Below, one piece after another: positions 61,590 through 64,000 of a DNA stretch of 64,000 nucleotides. Source of the stretch: Stichopus chloronotus (lineage: Eukaryota > Echinodermata > Holothuroidea > Aspidochirotida > Stichopodidae). Both the position numbers and the translations under genes were made by a program. The DNA is taken from positions 12,339,419-12,403,418 of the forward strand of contig CM037839.1 in the NCBI GenBank assembly GCA_021234535.1, in the 5' to 3' direction. The notes below the pieces were generated by a model, which worked only from the letters and a program-made list of their open reading frames with translations, searched no databases and was not told the DNA's origin. Within the stretch, counting starts at the first letter, position 1. Each line of letters opens with the position of its first letter.

Positions 61590-64000
61590 GCGGAGGCTAA
61601 AAGCGCCTTTCATGGTCAGATCACTGCCAGGCAGCCACACAATAACCTCAGCATGCCCAAGTGACTCAAACAGTATTAAACCTTTGAAAGGTGACGTAAC
61701 ACAAACAAGGACACATGACAAAATCCTGGAAAGTATGTTGCATCCATTTTAATTCATTTCCTGCAGAGACATTTGCAGATTAAGAAGAGGCACACTCCAT
61801 TAATTAAAATCAAGGATCACACAGCAATCACTTCCACAAGTATCTTCACATAATTTTTCTAATCCTCTGTGCTTTATACATTGAAAGATGAATAGATAAT
61901 CACTCTCTAGATTTCAAATCATACAATAAAATCTTGGGCAAAGAAGAAAAAAAGAAGAAACATAGATCAGACCAAAAATGAGGAAATATTGATAGTAACA
62001 ATTAAAAAGAGAGAAAAAAAAAAAAGGACAAAGAAGCAGAGTTTACGTTTGATAATCAACTATGGCAGATACTGAAATGAAAAGAAATATTCTGTAACAG
62101 AATTGACAAACATATTTGATATCATTAATATCCATTCTGAATGTAACTACAAAGCGATGTGACATACAGCTCAGACCCAGGAGGGGGATATCTGCAGTTA
62201 TCATTACAGTCCCAGGTACAACAGTATCAACAAAATGTCTTATGTGTGAATATTACGAACATCAAAACCATTGAAAATTTTACACAATTTTTGTGTCGCT
62301 GAGATGTAATAAATATAAACAATGAAGGAATCTTTCAGCTCAGCCTTGCAGCAAAAGAAAACAAAACAACAGAAAAAAAGAAACAATGAAAGGAGGGAAG
62401 GGCAAATAGATTTGTAAAAAATATTTCTTTAAAGAATAACCCCGTTACCTGGAAGGTTACTGCTTAAAAGTGGCAGAGGAAGTGACCCTTGCAAAATTTC
62501 ATTCATACTTTAATAAGATGATTATATCAAATGTACTTCATGCAACAAAAAACAAGAAAAAAGAGATTAAAAAAAAAGAACTTGCCACTTTCAAAATATG
62601 GTAATAACCAATATCAGATAAGCGACAAAAATTTGTTGAAAGCAAACCAACCTTGAGTTAACAGATTCATTGCAATATGAAAGTTGAAAATTTTTACATT
62701 GGTAAAAAATAAGTAGAAAAAATTGAGACTGCCATATCAAATAACCTTCTGCAATCTCTTGTAGACATTGCTGTGGTACAACCACTCTAACTATTAATCA
62801 CTATTTCATATTAAAATGACTAAATCACCAAAAGAAAATTTTCTAATCTTGTTTTGTTTTACAGTTTAATAACAAATAATAAATACAAACATGAAAAATT
62901 TAAAGCATTTATGCATGGATTTGTTCGTTGTCTAAGGAGTGACTGCCTGGACCCCATGGTTTACAAGATGTCTGAGTGACTCTTTAAAGTCTGCAGCCAA
63001 CTTGTGAATACCAAATATTACCACTGGCATGGTACCTCTAGCTTTCATGGAATATGGGACACTAGTTTCAGGGCAGCAAAGACTTCATGGAAAGATTTGC
63101 CTCTGGAGATTAGAGAGACCATTCAAGAAGTAATGCTGACATTTTGTCTCGCTGCGCCGAGATGTGAGGCAGTCTTGTAGGACTGCATCTACTCGAAGTT
63201 GCTTCCTTATATATGCTGTTTTACTATTCTGTTGTAATGCTACAGTACGGTAAAGTAACATTGCGCAGCACCTGACACAAACAATGTATAAATGTGAAAA
63301 GAATCATTACAGCTATGAGGTCCTCAAAGGCATACACAGCAGTGTCTGGATTAGCTTCACAACCATTTTAGTCACACTTAATGAAGACTTCTTGGGAGAC
63401 ACTAAGGAGGGAAAAATCAACTACATTTTTACAATTTGATGTTTGGCAAGGCAAACAAAAGTACTGCTTAAATTCCATCCTTTTTAATCATTAGACATAT
63501 GAGACAAAACCACACCGCAAAAACACTAGTAAAGGCAGAATCAAGATAAAATTGAAAATGAAATTGGAAACTCTGCTATCATGCAGATGATCTGGCCAAT
63601 TGGGATACATTTGGCCAATCTGTAGCGAATCATATAAATCCTACACAGGTGATAATCCTTATATCTATAATGGTTAGAGAAGCAGTGCTGTTACATTGAC
63701 CCACAATTTTTAGAGCATGAAGGGAGCAGCAGCTTCAAAAGCTTTCTGTGACCCAAATTATCACAAAATGATACTGAATATGAACAGATGTCGGTTGATT
63801 ACATGCAAAAACTATTCCTTGCAGGAAACTAACAGTGATATTTGGACATCAAACTTCATAAAGATTTTGAGAAGATCTTGTGATTCAACATTTGACAAAG
63901 TGGGAGGTCAGAGACCCAAGACTGTTGATGTTAACAGTGCAACCTCTCTAGGTGTATTGCATCTATTCAAAGTAATTCTATAGAATGGAGTTGCAAATGA
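61590..64000. other. HYI 3' UTR and downstream non-coding sequence
   Basis: The HYI 3' UTR probably ends near 61950. Beyond it the + strand is A-rich with several A/G runs (61946-62035, 62360-62400, 62550-62580), as is often seen for the 3' UTR of a gene on the other strand. I see no exon with coding character. The open frame at 63717-63983 has no recognisable motif and is not called. Confidence 0.4.
61925..61930 (+). other. Candidate poly(A) signal of HYI
   Basis: AATAAA 336 bases after the HYI stop, followed by an A/G-rich stretch. It is the first AATAAA after the stop and a plausible end of the transcript. Called from motif and position only. Confidence 0.45.

Noticed and set aside
63717..63983. 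88-codon frame near the right end
   Set aside because: No motif, no neighbouring exon with matching phase, and weak codon character.

Overview
The window is AT-rich metazoan DNA holding three spliced genes with GT-AG introns and no prokaryotic features. It most likely comes from an invertebrate deuterostome, with an echinoderm (perhaps a sea cucumber) as my best guess. That guess rests on gene content, base composition and repeat style, because no species marker is visible. All exon models were built by hand from splice sites, reading phase and domain continuity, and no transcript data were available.

Region 1 (1-37730, + strand) carries the 3' part of a very large secreted protein gene. Thirty-two exons (962-33662) join into one continuous frame of 3,020 codons plus stop. 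The product has about fifty EGF repeats, then five laminin-G domains separated by one or two EGF repeats each. This is the architecture of EYS (eyes shut / spacemaker), the extracellular photoreceptor protein. The 5' end lies outside the window. One intronless exon of 2.8 kb (6422-9230) holds 23 complete EGF repeats. The long tail after the stop may be 3' UTR, with a poly(A) signal near 37529.

Region 2 (37731-39802) is a nested pair of non-autonomous mobile elements. The inner one (37914-39189) is nearly identical to a copy in an EYS-like intron (13752-15031). The family has subterminal inverted repeats, a 3' hairpin, a GT microsatellite, a tandem core and insertion between T residues without target duplication. 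These are Helitron-like (HINE/DINE-type) features. The core unit of about 145 bp carries direct repeats of the nuclear-receptor half-site AGGTCA spaced 1, 4 and 4 bases. Another intron (26880-28260) holds about ten tandem copies of it.

Region 3 (42065-51342, - strand) is an 11-exon gene whose predicted 651-residue EF-hand protein matches vertebrate C1orf87 (CREF). A TIR-bearing MITE lies just beside its exon 2 donor, and a diverged sister copy is in the EYS-like gene.

Region 4 (51343-54965) is the divergent intergenic interval, which contains a foldback element with long inverted arms and internal ~110 bp tandem repeats. Region 5 (54966-61589, + strand) is a complete 8-exon hydroxypyruvate isomerase (HYI) gene. 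The last 2.4 kb shows only a likely 3' UTR and A-rich non-coding DNA. The three genes have no evident shared pathway.
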